Shown here: piece by piece, positions 47,603 to 56,479 of the stretch
How the letters are laid out: each line of letters starts with the position of its first letter
How positions within the stretch are numbered: the first letter of the stretch is position 1
NCBI GenBank assembly: GCA_030715195.1
Contig: JAUYVI010000006.1
Span: 496,001 to 560,000, forward strand
Direction of reading: 5' to 3'
DNA: 64,000 bases
DNA from: Dongia sedimenti
GTDB taxonomy: Bacteria > Pseudomonadota > Alphaproteobacteria > Dongiales > Dongiaceae
Translations under genes and position numbers: made by a program
The notes under the pieces: model-generated
Database searches by the model: none
What the model was told of the DNA's origin: nothing
The model's input: the letters and a program-made list of their open reading frames with translations, nothing else

Positions 47603-48520
47603 TTACTTCGGCGCAAACTCGCTGCGGCCGCAGGTCTCTTGCCCTTGGACATTGGTCGCGCGCTTGCAGACGCGGACATAGTCGACCTGCAGCGATGCGG
47701 GGAATTTCGAATTGTCGATTCCGCCGGCGCCGGCCCATTTCCCGCCGACCGCGAGATTGATCAGGATATGCGCGGGGCCGGCCTGGCGGCCGTCCGGGTA
47801 GAGCCAGCGATACGTCCGCTGCCACAGTTTCTTGCCGTCGAGATAGGCCGTGACGGTGTCATCGGTGTCCCACAGCAGACCGTAGACGTGCCAGTCCTTG
47901 GTTAGGTCTTCCCTGGCGTTGTAGAAGGTCCACTTCTGATCGAAGTTCGGGTCGCGATAGAGCCACTCACCACCCTGCACATTCTTGGTCAGCGCAACGT
48001 TGGAGTGGACCATGAACGGATGCTCGGTCACGCCGTTCTGCACGTACTCCATGATGTCGATCTCGGGCGGCCAGCTCAGCTTGCCGTTCTCGTCGTAATC
48101 GGAGTTGAGCCAGAAGGCGGGCCATAATCCCTTGCCGGCCGGCATCTTGATCCGCGCCTCGAAATAACCGTAGCGGAAGGTCTGGCGTGATCGGATCATC
48201 CCGGAAGTGTATACGCCGGACGAGTTCGGTTTCTTTGCGACCAGGTTGAGCACGCCGTCTTCGAAGACGTGATTGCCGCTCTCGCGGTACCGCTGCTTCT
48301 CGTCGTTGAGGTGGTCCTGTTTCCCGTTGTCGTAGATGTAGCGCGTGAACCACTTGGATTTATCCAGGCTCGACCCGTCGAAGTCATCCTCGAAGGTGAT
48401 CACCCACCCTTGTGCGAGGGTCGGCTTCGGCGCACCGGCGAAGGCAACGGCAGCGAGTGCCAGGACGGCGGCCAGCGCGGGCGCTTTCAGGCGGTGCAAG
48501 CGGCTCAAAGCGTCAGGCAT
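47603..48520 (-). CDS. Glycoside hydrolase family 16, secreted beta-glucanase-like (2)
   Basis: 305 aa from the ATG at 48520; AAGGAG with a 5-base spacer selects it over a GTG two codons upstream. Signal peptide ends near PTLAQGW. The catalytic motif EIDIME is in WPPEIDIMEYVQ. It aligns with its neighbour across the whole mature region (for example WFTRYIYDNGKQDHLND against WFTRFIYDNGTRDHLND), so the pair is a tandem duplication with clear divergence. Both end with two cysteines in similar positions (RVCKRATN, ETCG). Likely acts on the EPS made here. Confidence 0.93.
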   Translation of the reverse strand: MPDALSRLHRLKAPALAAVLALAAVAFAGAPKPTLAQGWVITFEDDFDGSSLDKSKWFTRYIYDNGKQDHLNDEKQRYRESGNHVFEDGVLNLVAKKPNSSGVYTSGMIRSRQTFRYGYFEARIKMPAGKGLWPAFWLNSDYDENGKLSWPPEIDIMEYVQNGVTEHPFMVHSNVALTKNVQGGEWLYRDPNFDQKWTFYNAREDLTKDWHVYGLLWDTDDTVTAYLDGKKLWQRTYRWLYPDGRQAGPAHILINLAVGGKWAGAGGIDNSKFPASLQVDYVRVCKRATNVQGQETCGRSEFAPK

Positions 48521-48670
48521 TTCCACTCCTTGAGTTCGGGAAGACGGGCGGCCGGTTCACCATTGCTTCGGCGCGCTACGCTGTCAACGCGGGCCGGGCC
48601 GTATGGTTAAAGGCGCGGTAGACCGTTAGGCTGCGGTGATTGGAAATCCCGCCGGGCGCGGCTTGTTCCA

Positions 48671-49657
48671 TCAATCAAAGTCCGCCGCCGTCGATTTCTC
48701 GCGCCAGTTCTGCAGCGACGACTTGATGTCGAAGCCGTAAGGAAAGCCCGCCTCGACCAGGCGCTTCGGCACGATGTTGGTGGAGTTCAGCAGCTTGGCG
48801 ATGCGCGGCCGGTTGACCGTGTTGCGATAGCCGAATGCGTTCAGGACCTCGAAGCCGAAAGCCCCCAGCATCATGAACCACGATGGTATGAGCAGTTTCG
48901 GCGACTTGTAGCCGGCGATCTGACAGAAGGCAGCGCAGATCTGCTCCGTCGTGTAGCGGTCAGGATAGGCGAAATTGTAAGTAACCACTGCGCTGTTCCG
49001 CTGCCGCATGAACAGCATCGACGAGATCAGGTCCTCAACGTAGCCGCAGGCCTTGATCGTGTCGCGCCGGCCCGGATAGACGAACCGCCCCTTCGCCAGC
49101 AATCTGGCGAGGCGGGTGAAATTGCCGCGCTCATACTGGCCGTAGATTACCGCCGGCCGCACCACGGTGATGCGGCGCCGGTCGGCGTCTTCCTCCTGCC
49201 ACAGGCGGTGGACTTTTTCGGAGAGCAGCTTCGAACGTCCGTAAGCGCTGTTCGGCTCGAGCGCCGAATCCTCGTCCTTCGCCTGCTCGCAGGGGCCATA
49301 GACCGAGATCGAGCTGGTGAAGACGATGTTCTCCGCGCCGGTCGCCGTCGCGAACCGGCACACATGTGTGGCACCGTTGAGGTTGGTCCAGTAGTACTCC
49401 CAATCCTCATGCCCCGGCGTCGTGTGCACGGCGGCGAGGTTGAATATGTCCGCCGGACCCTCGCCGCAGAGATCGGCCGGGATCTGCTCGCGAAGGTCGT
49501 GGGTCAGGTAGTGGACGCCGGGAACCTCGAATCGAGGCTTGGCGATATCAACGCTGTAGAGCCGGCCGTAGCCCGAATCCTTTGCCAACCGCGCCAGCAG
49601 ATGCGAGCCGATGAAGCCCGCGCCGCCGAATACGATCGCCTTCGCTATAGCTGTCAT
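48671..49657 (-). CDS. NAD-dependent epimerase/dehydratase (extended SDR)
   Basis: 328 aa. NAD-binding VFGGAGFIGSHLLARL at 9-24, catalytic Thr/Ser in VFTSSISVYG, and YGRSK for the Tyr-Lys pair (about 139-143). It belongs to the UDP-galactose 4-epimerase-like group acting on nucleotide sugars, with a long C-terminal part (FGFEVLNAFGYRNTVNRPRI) found in EPS-linked members. The substrate cannot be assigned. Divergent from the exosortase gene; probably supplies or modifies a sugar donor for the EPS. Confidence 0.88.
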   Translation of the reverse strand: MTAIAKAIVFGGAGFIGSHLLARLAKDSGYGRLYSVDIAKPRFEVPGVHYLTHDLREQIPADLCGEGPADIFNLAAVHTTPGHEDWEYYWTNLNGATHVCRFATATGAENIVFTSSISVYGPCEQAKDEDSALEPNSAYGRSKLLSEKVHRLWQEEDADRRRITVVRPAVIYGQYERGNFTRLARLLAKGRFVYPGRRDTIKACGYVEDLISSMLFMRQRNSAVVTYNFAYPDRYTTEQICAAFCQIAGYKSPKLLIPSWFMMLGAFGFEVLNAFGYRNTVNRPRIAKLLNSTNIVPKRLVEAGFPYGFDIKSSLQNWREKSTAADFD

Positions 49658-50014
49658 TCCGTACCGTCGACCTTTTGTTGCGCGGGAAATCGTCCCGACT
49701 CTTTCTCACCTGCGCCTCCCGGGAATTTCGGCCGCGATTCCGCGCCGCTTGGCCGGCGATGGTTAACCACACCGGCAAACCCGCCCGAAGGTTTGAGCCC
49801 AACGGACCGGCAGCTTCGACAATAGACGAAAGCCATGACAATTGGAATGAGCCCACCCGGACCTGATCGCAAGACCGCCGCAGCCAACTGGGTGCGCCGA
49901 CAGCGGGAAAACGGCTGAAAATCATGGTTGTTCCCGCCTCGATCCGTTACCATGCGCCGCGGTCCAGGAAGGCGCCGCTTGCCGGGAGAAACGGTCATTT
50001 TCGACACCCAAAGG
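49658..50014. other. Divergent intergenic region upstream of exosortase (357 bp)
   Basis: Nothing gene-like is supported. Short antisense frames occur but have no recognisable domain. No clear promoter boxes, operator or terminator were seen; the exosortase start is uncertain and could move leftward to 49952 (ATG) or 49928 (TTG). Confidence 0.5.
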
Positions 50015-51592
50015 ATGTCCCAGCAGATGCCCAGTATCGGGCCAGGCCTGCAGCTCGCACCGGTGGTCCGTTACGGGATCCTGCCGGCGATCGCACTCCT
50101 GCTCGGCGGCTACATCTTCTGGACCCCGCTTAAGGTCATCGTCGGGATCTGGACCACCTCGGAGGAATACAATTACGGCCCGCTGATCCCGGTGCTGGCC
50201 GCGGCGATGCTGGCCCGCGACCTCCGGCGCTCGACGGCGGGCGAGGGGCCGGGCTGGATCGGCTTCTCATTGCTCCTGATCGGCCTGGTCTTCGGCGTGT
50301 TCGGCAAGGTCGCGGCCTTCGTCTATCTCGCCGAGATCGGCATCTTCTTCTTCCTGGTCGGCCTGTTCGCCTCCGTGGCGGGCGACGCGCGGGCCCGTTC
50401 CGTCTGGCCCGGGCTGCTCTATCTCGGTTTCGGCATTCCGCTCGCGCGCCTGCTCCAGGCCAATCTCTCGGCGCATCTGCAGCTGATCTCCTCGCAGATC
50501 GGTGCCGGTACGATCCGGATCTTCGGCATCCCGGTCTTCCTCGACGGTAACATCATCGATCTCGGCGCGATCCAGCTTGAGGTCGCGGCCGCCTGCAGCG
50601 GCCTGCGTTATCTTTTCCCGCTGGCCAGCTTCGGCTTCCTTTGCGCCTATCTCTATCGGGGACCGGCCTGGCAGCGCGTGCTGATCCTCTTCAGCACGGT
50701 GCCGATCACCATTCTGCTGAATTCGCTTCGCATCGGCGTCACCGGGATTCTGGTCGATCGCTTCGGCATCGAGGCCGCGCAGGGCTTCTTCCACGACTTC
50801 GAAGGCTGGCTGATCTTCTGCGGCTGCGTCGCGATCCTGTTTCTGGAGATCAAGATCCTCTGCCTGTTCGGCGGCGACCGCGCGCTGCTGCGCCGGCTTG
50901 ACTTCTCTTGGCCGCCCTCCGCCCCGAAACAGCCGGGCCGGGGCACTGCGTCGAAATCGGCGATCGCGGCTTTGCTCGTCGTCGTCGCGACGGCCGCGGT
51001 TTTTCCGATGCTGAAGCTTCCCGATGCGACCGCGCCGGCGCGCGCCGAGTTCAGCCACTTCCCGCGCAACATCGATCGCTGGTCGGGCACCGATCTTGCG
51101 GTCGATGCCGTGGCGCTCGATTCCCTGAAGCCCACCGATTATCTCAGCGTCAATTTCGTCGATCTCGCGCAGAAGCAGGCGGTGGCGCTCTGGGTCGCCT
51201 ATTACTCGACCCAGGAAATCGGCGAGGCGATCCACTCTCCGCGCATCTGCATTCCCGCCGGTGGCTGGCGGATCAGCGAGATCCGCCCGGTCACGGTCAC
51301 GCTCGCCGACGAAGCCGGTGCGCTCACGGTCAACCGCGCGATCATCCAGAAGGGCAACGAGAAGGCGCTGGTCTATTATTGGTTCCAGGGTCGTGGCCGG
51401 ATCGAGGCCAATGAGTTCGTCGTCAAGCTGCACCTGATGGGTGACGCGATGTTGCGGCAGCGGACCGATGGCGCTCTGGTGCGGTTGGTGACTCCGATTC
51501 TCGAGACCGAGCAGGTCGCCGCCAGCGAGCAGCGGCTGCAATCGTTCCTGGCCGAACTGCGTCCGCAGCTGACGCCCTATCTCCCAGATTGA
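50015..51592 (+). CDS. xrtD: Exosortase with fused EpsI domain, XrtD type (VPLPA-CTERM specific)
   Basis: 525 aa from the ATG at 50015. N-terminal half: about eight membrane helices with the exosortase catalytic set, Cys194 in AAACSGLRYL, Arg239 in NSLRIGVTG and His260 in GFFHDFEGWL. C-terminal half (about 320-520): EpsI domain (HSPRICIPAGGWRISEI and VVYYWFQGRG-like segment). The fusion and the presence of VPLPA-like substrates at 36541 and 37287 match exosortase D. It would cleave those proteins' tails at the membrane and attach them to an unknown glycan or lipid. Followed by a GT2 gene on the same strand. Confidence 0.92.
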   Translation: MSQQMPSIGPGLQLAPVVRYGILPAIALLLGGYIFWTPLKVIVGIWTTSEEYNYGPLIPVLAAAMLARDLRRSTAGEGPGWIGFSLLLIGLVFGVFGKVAAFVYLAEIGIFFFLVGLFASVAGDARARSVWPGLLYLGFGIPLARLLQANLSAHLQLISSQIGAGTIRIFGIPVFLDGNIIDLGAIQLEVAAACSGLRYLFPLASFGFLCAYLYRGPAWQRVLILFSTVPITILLNSLRIGVTGILVDRFGIEAAQGFFHDFEGWLIFCGCVAILFLEIKILCLFGGDRALLRRLDFSWPPSAPKQPGRGTASKSAIAALLVVVATAAVFPMLKLPDATAPARAEFSHFPRNIDRWSGTDLAVDAVALDSLKPTDYLSVNFVDLAQKQAVALWVAYYSTQEIGEAIHSPRICIPAGGWRISEIRPVTVTLADEAGALTVNRAIIQKGNEKALVYYWFQGRGRIEANEFVVKLHLMGDAMLRQRTDGALVRLVTPILETEQVAASEQRLQSFLAELRPQLTPYLPD

Positions 51593-51682
51593 GGCGGGAC
51601 TTCCGTCTTGAAACTCTGATAAGGAACCGCGCCGCGGCTGAAGCGTATTCAGCAGTGGGCGGTCTTTCTCGATGACGATCCC

Positions 51683-52738
51683 ATGACGGCAGGAAGGGCA
51701 ATGGCAGGGAATCTCTCGAATATGGGCGTTCGACCGGCGGATGCCGCGGGCGTGCATCAGCCCGGAGTTGCCGTGGTGATTCCGACCCTGAACGAAGAGC
51801 GGACCATCCGCGACCTCATCGGCGTCCTGCGTTCGGACCGCCTTGACCCCGCCCGAACCCGTTTCGTGGTCACTGACGGCGGCAGCACCGACCGGACCCG
51901 GTCGATCGTCAGCGAATTGATCGCTGAGAACACCGACGTTGCCCTGATCGACAATCCGAAGAAGATCCAGTCCGCCGGCATCAATCTCGCCGCGCGGGAG
52001 CTGGGCGAGGGCTGGGACGTGCTCATCCGCTGCGACGCCCATGCCGAGTATCCGCCGCACTACATACCGATGCTCTTGGAGAGCCTCGCCCGCAGCGGCG
52101 CCGATTCCGTTGTCGTCCCGATGGATTCGATCGGCGACACCTGTCTGCAACGGGCGGTGGCCTGGGTCTCCAACACGCCGGTCGGGACCGGCGGCTCGCG
52201 CCATCGCGCCGGAACCCGCAGCGGCTTCGTCGATCACGGGCATCACGCCGCGTTCAGGGCGGCGATGTACCGGCGCCTCGGCGGCTACGACGAGACCTTC
52301 AGCCACAACGAGGACGCCGAATACGATTGCCGCCTGCGCAAGGCGGGGGGGCGCATCTATCTCGATGCCGATATCCGCATCGCCTATCACCCGCGCGGCA
52401 GCTTCGGCAGCCTATGGCGGCAGTATTTCAATTACGGCCGCGGGCGGGCCAGAACCGTGCTGCGGCATCCGGATTCGCTCCGACTGCGCCAGGCAGCGGT
52501 ACCCGGCCATGTCGTGTTGTTCGTGGCTAGTCTGCTTGCGACGCCGATGACATGGCTCGGCTGGATCTGGCCCGCAGTCTACCTTGCGATCTTGGCCGCG
52601 ACCTCGCTAGGGCTCGCGGCCAAGCACCGTTCGCCCTGCGGCCTGCTCGGCGGACCCTCGGCGGCGATCATGCACTTCGCCTGGGCTTTGGGCTTCCTCG
52701 GCACGTTCCTGCGTGCGCCAATCCGTGGCCGGAGTTGA
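51683..52738 (+). CDS. Glycosyltransferase family 2, ExoA-like
   Basis: 351 aa. GT-A fold with VAVVIPTLNEERTIRDLIGVL, VTDGGSTDRTRSIV at about 63-76, DVLIRCDAHAEYPP (DXD-like) and HNEDAEYDCRLRKAGG, followed by two or three C-terminal membrane helices. This matches succinoglycan glucosyltransferase ExoA and relatives. The ATG at 51683 is used here; an ATG at 51701 behind AGGAAGGG is a plausible alternative and gives 345 aa. It lies 90 bases after the exosortase gene. Its stop is three bases from that of the convergent GT4 gene. Confidence 0.92.
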   Translation: MTAGRAMAGNLSNMGVRPADAAGVHQPGVAVVIPTLNEERTIRDLIGVLRSDRLDPARTRFVVTDGGSTDRTRSIVSELIAENTDVALIDNPKKIQSAGINLAARELGEGWDVLIRCDAHAEYPPHYIPMLLESLARSGADSVVVPMDSIGDTCLQRAVAWVSNTPVGTGGSRHRAGTRSGFVDHGHHAAFRAAMYRRLGGYDETFSHNEDAEYDCRLRKAGGRIYLDADIRIAYHPRGSFGSLWRQYFNYGRGRARTVLRHPDSLRLRQAAVPGHVVLFVASLLATPMTWLGWIWPAVYLAILAATSLGLAAKHRSPCGLLGGPSAAIMHFAWALGFLGTFLRAPIRGRS

Positions 52739-52741
52739 GGT

Positions 52742-53929
52742 TCAGCGGGCGGCTGGCAGCGCGGCGAGAGCGGCGGCCAGCTGGCAACCGTCCAGGTCCC
52801 ACTCGAACCGGCCATTGACCGCGTCGAAGCAGGCGTTCTGCATGCCGTTCAGCGCATCGAAATCATCGATCAGCCGGATCACCGTCTCGGTCAATGCGGC
52901 GGCGGTGGGTGCGATCGCGATTTGATTCCGCGCGGCTTGTGGAACGCCTTCGAATGAACCCGCGAGCGCTGCCACCGGGACGCGGGCGAACAGATAGTCG
53001 AGGATCTTCAGCTTGAAACCTCCGCCCACGGCCTCGATGACGAGGCCCAGGCGAGAGCGGGCGAGCTCGTCGGCGACGTTGTCCACGAAGCCGAGGAACC
53101 GCGTCGCTTTCAGCCGTGGGGTCCAGCTCGCTCGGAACTCCTCCGCGACATCGCCGATGATGTCGAAGGCAATACCGACGGCATGGAATTTGGCATCGGC
53201 GGCCTCTAGAAATTCGCCTACATTGATCTGCTTGGCGATCCAGCGCACTGAGCCGAGCATCACGACGCGGCGGGGTACTGTCGCATCGATCGCCCGCTGC
53301 GCGGCGCGGGATCCGGTGAAGCCCGGCGGCAGGACCAGCGACTGCTTGTCGGGATTGCGGGCGAGCAATTCGTCGCGGTCGCGCTCCGTCAGGGCCACCA
53401 CCAGATCCGCCCGCTTCACGAGGGCGCGCTCGAGGCGCCGAATCTTCAAGGCATTCAGCAGGAGTGCGATCTTGCGGGCCGACGATCCCGAAAAGCCACG
53501 CGCGATGTCGGCCGCGAGCTTTTCCTCGAAATTGTGGGCGATATAGACCAAGGCTGGCGCGGGTCGACGCGCCGCCAGGAGCGGCATCACCCAGCCTGCG
53601 GCGTAGTTGTCTACCACCACGACCTGCGGCGCGAGCTTGTCCAGCAGGCGTCGGAAGGCGGCGACGATCGGCGCCGGCGAGGCGCGCTCGGTCACCAGCG
53701 GCAGCGGGCGTAGCAAGGCGGGCACCGTTCCGCGCTGCGCGCAGTTGACGCCTTCCCAGCGCAGGTTCCGCACCGCCGTCATCGCCGCGGGCGGCGCTTC
53801 GTCGGCGATGCCGAGCACGGTCACTTCGGCACCGGCTTCCGCCGTGGCGGCGGCGAGGCGCGCAGAATAGACCCGGTCGCCCGCGTTCATCGGAAACGGC
53901 ACGAAGCGCGATACCCAGAGCACTCTCAT
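52742..53929 (-). CDS. Glycosyltransferase family 4
   Basis: 395 aa, GT-B fold. N-terminal domain starts MRVLWVSRFVPFPMNAGDRV (acceptor side), the second domain has VVMLGSVRWIAKQINVGEF, LKATRFLGFVDNVADELARS and the donor-binding GGGFKLKILDYLFARVPV near 305-322. This layout fits retaining transferases that use nucleotide sugars. Specificity unknown. Last gene of the minus-strand EPS operon that starts with gmd. Confidence 0.88.
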   Translation of the reverse strand: MRVLWVSRFVPFPMNAGDRVYSARLAAATAEAGAEVTVLGIADEAPPAAMTAVRNLRWEGVNCAQRGTVPALLRPLPLVTERASPAPIVAAFRRLLDKLAPQVVVVDNYAAGWVMPLLAARRPAPALVYIAHNFEEKLAADIARGFSGSSARKIALLLNALKIRRLERALVKRADLVVALTERDRDELLARNPDKQSLVLPPGFTGSRAAQRAIDATVPRRVVMLGSVRWIAKQINVGEFLEAADAKFHAVGIAFDIIGDVAEEFRASWTPRLKATRFLGFVDNVADELARSRLGLVIEAVGGGFKLKILDYLFARVPVAALAGSFEGVPQAARNQIAIAPTAAALTETVIRLIDDFDALNGMQNACFDAVNGRFEWDLDGCQLAAALAALPAAR

Positions 53930-53983
53930 GGCATTATCGGATCGCGGATGGAGTTGAATGCGCCGCTCCGCTGGAGTGCAACA

Positions 53984-54928
53984 TCATCTCTTCAAGGCCC
54001 GCCTCAATCGACTGGAAACCCGGAACTTGAAATCGGAGGGCCGATTCACGGCCAGCCAGAGCAGGAACAGCACGTTCTGAAACATGTTGTAGTCGCGCGG
54101 GAACGCCCGCAACGGGCGCGGCAGAACTTGGTTGCGCGCGAGGTCGAGCTTCACCCGATGCCAATGGAGCTCGAACGTATCCCGGTTGGAGAGCACGCTG
54201 CCGTCGAAGCCGGAGAATAGAAACGTCTTCATCTCTCGGTCATCCCTAAGATCATCCAGGGTGGGCGATGCGGTACCGAGCACCGCTTCTTTCAGATCAT
54301 CGGCGACCAGGAGCAGGTTGCTGTGGGTCACCGCGGCGAGGCTGTATCCCTTCTGGTTTGCGAGTTGCAGGAGCGATCTCGGGCTGGTGCCTTGCTTCAC
54401 CCCGAACGTCTTGGCTTGCACGAACTCCACTTCATTCGGGATCGACGAATTGTATTCGATGCAGATGACCTTCGGCCGGTACTGCGTGAGGGATTCGAGT
54501 ATGTAGTAATCGCAGCCGTCGATATCGATCGAAAGGAAATCAAAGTTGGCCGGGATCGGCGTCGATCCCAGGATCTTGTCCAGCGTCGACTCGCCTTCGA
54601 AGGTAACGAACCGGCAGATCTTATGGACATCCTCTCGCGGAATGTTCTTGCACAAGACCTGATGTTTGGCGGGGTCTCCTTCGATGAGAACCGCCTTATA
54701 CCCCTTCTCGTTGATCAGGTGATAGGTGTTGGAAAGATAAATTCCGTCCCAGGCTCCGAACTCGACGCACCAGCCGTCCAGCGCGCGGACCGTGCTGATC
54801 CTGGCCAGCATCTCGCCGATGATGCCATCTTCGCCGGTCTGGGAGTTGACGTTCCGCGCATAGTGCGCCAACGGGTCCTTCTGAAGGCTTGCCGGAGCGT
54901 GTGCCAGCGGAGCGTCGGTCGGTGTCAT
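53984..54928 (-). CDS. FkbM-like SAM-dependent methyltransferase homologue
   Basis: 314 aa. The SAM-binding glycine motif CVEFGAWDG (about 53-61) is followed by an acidic residue in AVLIEGDPAK, FDFLSIDIDGCDYYILES and VICIEYNSSIPNEV, the overall order seen in FkbM-type methyltransferases, though the sequence is divergent and the protein has a C-terminal extension of about 70 residues. It may methylate a sugar hydroxyl on the EPS. Located between the flippase and GT4 genes in the same operon. The exact family is uncertain. Confidence 0.7.
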   Translation of the reverse strand: MTPTDAPLAHAPASLQKDPLAHYARNVNSQTGEDGIIGEMLARISTVRALDGWCVEFGAWDGIYLSNTYHLINEKGYKAVLIEGDPAKHQVLCKNIPREDVHKICRFVTFEGESTLDKILGSTPIPANFDFLSIDIDGCDYYILESLTQYRPKVICIEYNSSIPNEVEFVQAKTFGVKQGTSPRSLLQLANQKGYSLAAVTHSNLLLVADDLKEAVLGTASPTLDDLRDDREMKTFLFSGFDGSVLSNRDTFELHWHRVKLDLARNQVLPRPLRAFPRDYNMFQNVLFLLWLAVNRPSDFKFRVSSRLRRALKR

Positions 54929-54988
54929 TGTCTGCCCTCAATTTTGGCTACGGCTGTTTTACGTCGATCTACGGGTGCCGGGAGGCGG

Positions 54989-56479
54989 TCAGGCCGGCGC
55001 CCGGCGGAGAAAGTTGCGGACCTTGTCGATGATCCTTAGGATTTCGGCTTCCGGACCTTCCGGGCGCCGCATCATCATCCAAAGAACCAGCGTGGCCGCG
55101 ATATAGGCGGCTCCGCCGATGAGCACCAAGGCGGCGATCTCCAGAGCATTGTCGAGCGGACGGAACGAGTCCGGCATCGCCATGGTGATCGGAACCACAG
55201 CGGCAGCCATCACGACGGAAGCGGCAAGAGCGCGGAAGTGGGCGCGCGCCTGCTCCATGAAGGTGAGACCGGTGACCTGGGTGACCATGCTGGTCTGCAT
55301 GAAGAACGTGGCGGTCCCGCTGACCGCCCGCGCATAGACGACTCCCGGAAGCCCGCCGAAATATAGGCCGATCACCAGGAGCGGAATTCGCGCCGCGAAC
55401 GCCTGGAGGTCCCGCTTGAACAGCAGCTGGGTCCGGCCTGTCGCCATCACCAGCGGCTGGACCAGGCTGAACATGCTCTGGAAACCGAATACACAGGCGA
55501 GCACCTGGATCATCAGGACTGTCGGCAGCCATTTTTCGCCCATTGTGAGCCGAACCAGGGGATCCGCGATGAGCGCGGTCCCGACGCCGAGCGGAAGCGC
55601 GATCGCCGCGGCCAGGCCGGTGGCGGACTGGTAGGCGGCCGCGAGCCGAGATCGATCGTCCGCGACTCTGGAGAAAGCCGGAAACAGCGACACCGTGAGC
55701 GGCGCGGTGGCTTCCCGCGAGGGAATGATCGCGATCTTGTTGCCGACCGTATAATAGCCGAGCGCGGTCTGGCCGAGGAACTTGCCGACCAGCAGCTGGT
55801 CGAAATTCCAGTTGATCGTGGTGATGATCTGGCAAAACGTCAGCCAGAGTGAGAAGGAGAATAGTTCCTTCGTATGCACGACCTTGAAGCGCGGCCGGAA
55901 CGGCATGATGCCGTATGACAGCATGACACCGGCCACCTGGCCCGCGACGGTGCCGATCACCAGCGCCCAATAGCTCTGGTAGAGGACCGCCAGCACGATG
56001 GAGACCACCAGAGAAACCAGCGTCTGGGAAACCTGCAGCATGAACTGCTGCCAGAACACGAGGTCGCGGGTCAGCATGATGGCCCGCGGATTCTCGAGGC
56101 CGGAGCACAGCATGCTGAGGCTGAGGACCAGGATCACGCTGACCAGGCGCGTATCCTCGAAGAAGACGGAAAGCGGCTGGGCCGAAGCAGCCATCAACGC
56201 GGCGATGATCGCCGCACGCCCGAAATTGAGGGTCCATGCGGTGTGAAAGTGATCGGTCGTCGGCGCTCGATGCTGCACCAGGGCCTGGGACAGCGAGATG
56301 TTCGTCACCGAATTGACGATCGTCAGGATCGTAGTGCCGAGCGCCACCAGGCCGAAATCGGCCGGAACCAGCAGCCGGGCCAGAAAGAAGGTGCTGACCA
56401 GGCTTAGCAGATTGGTCGCCACGCGCGCGCTGGCCAGCCAAAGCGTGCCTTTGAACAGGCGATGCCGGATATTTTGCAT
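54989..56479 (-). CDS. Oligosaccharide flippase (Wzx, MVF/PST family)
   Basis: 496 aa with about 14 hydrophobic segments, no signal peptide. Typical of Wzx/lipopolysaccharide biosynthesis flippases: N-terminal GTLWLASARVATNLLSLVST, LARLLVPADFGLVALGT, and NWNFDQLLVGKFLG. It moves lipid-linked repeat units to the periplasmic face for the Wzy polymerase. The ATG overlaps the upstream GT61 stop by one base (TAATG read on the minus strand). It is the only flippase visible in the window. Confidence 0.93.
   Translation of the reverse strand: MQNIRHRLFKGTLWLASARVATNLLSLVSTFFLARLLVPADFGLVALGTTILTIVNSVTNISLSQALVQHRAPTTDHFHTAWTLNFGRAAIIAALMAASAQPLSVFFEDTRLVSVILVLSLSMLCSGLENPRAIMLTRDLVFWQQFMLQVSQTLVSLVVSIVLAVLYQSYWALVIGTVAGQVAGVMLSYGIMPFRPRFKVVHTKELFSFSLWLTFCQIITTINWNFDQLLVGKFLGQTALGYYTVGNKIAIIPSREATAPLTVSLFPAFSRVADDRSRLAAAYQSATGLAAAIALPLGVGTALIADPLVRLTMGEKWLPTVLMIQVLACVFGFQSMFSLVQPLVMATGRTQLLFKRDLQAFAARIPLLVIGLYFGGLPGVVYARAVSGTATFFMQTSMVTQVTGLTFMEQARAHFRALAASVVMAAAVVPITMAMPDSFRPLDNALEIAALVLIGGAAYIAATLVLWMMMRRPEGPEAEILRIIDKVRNFLRRAPA

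Noticed and set aside
50267-52390. A 707-codon minus-strand frame opposite the exosortase and GT2 genes
   Set aside because: Spans two well-supported genes and the gap between them, has no recognisable motif, and shows the biased composition of a shadow frame.
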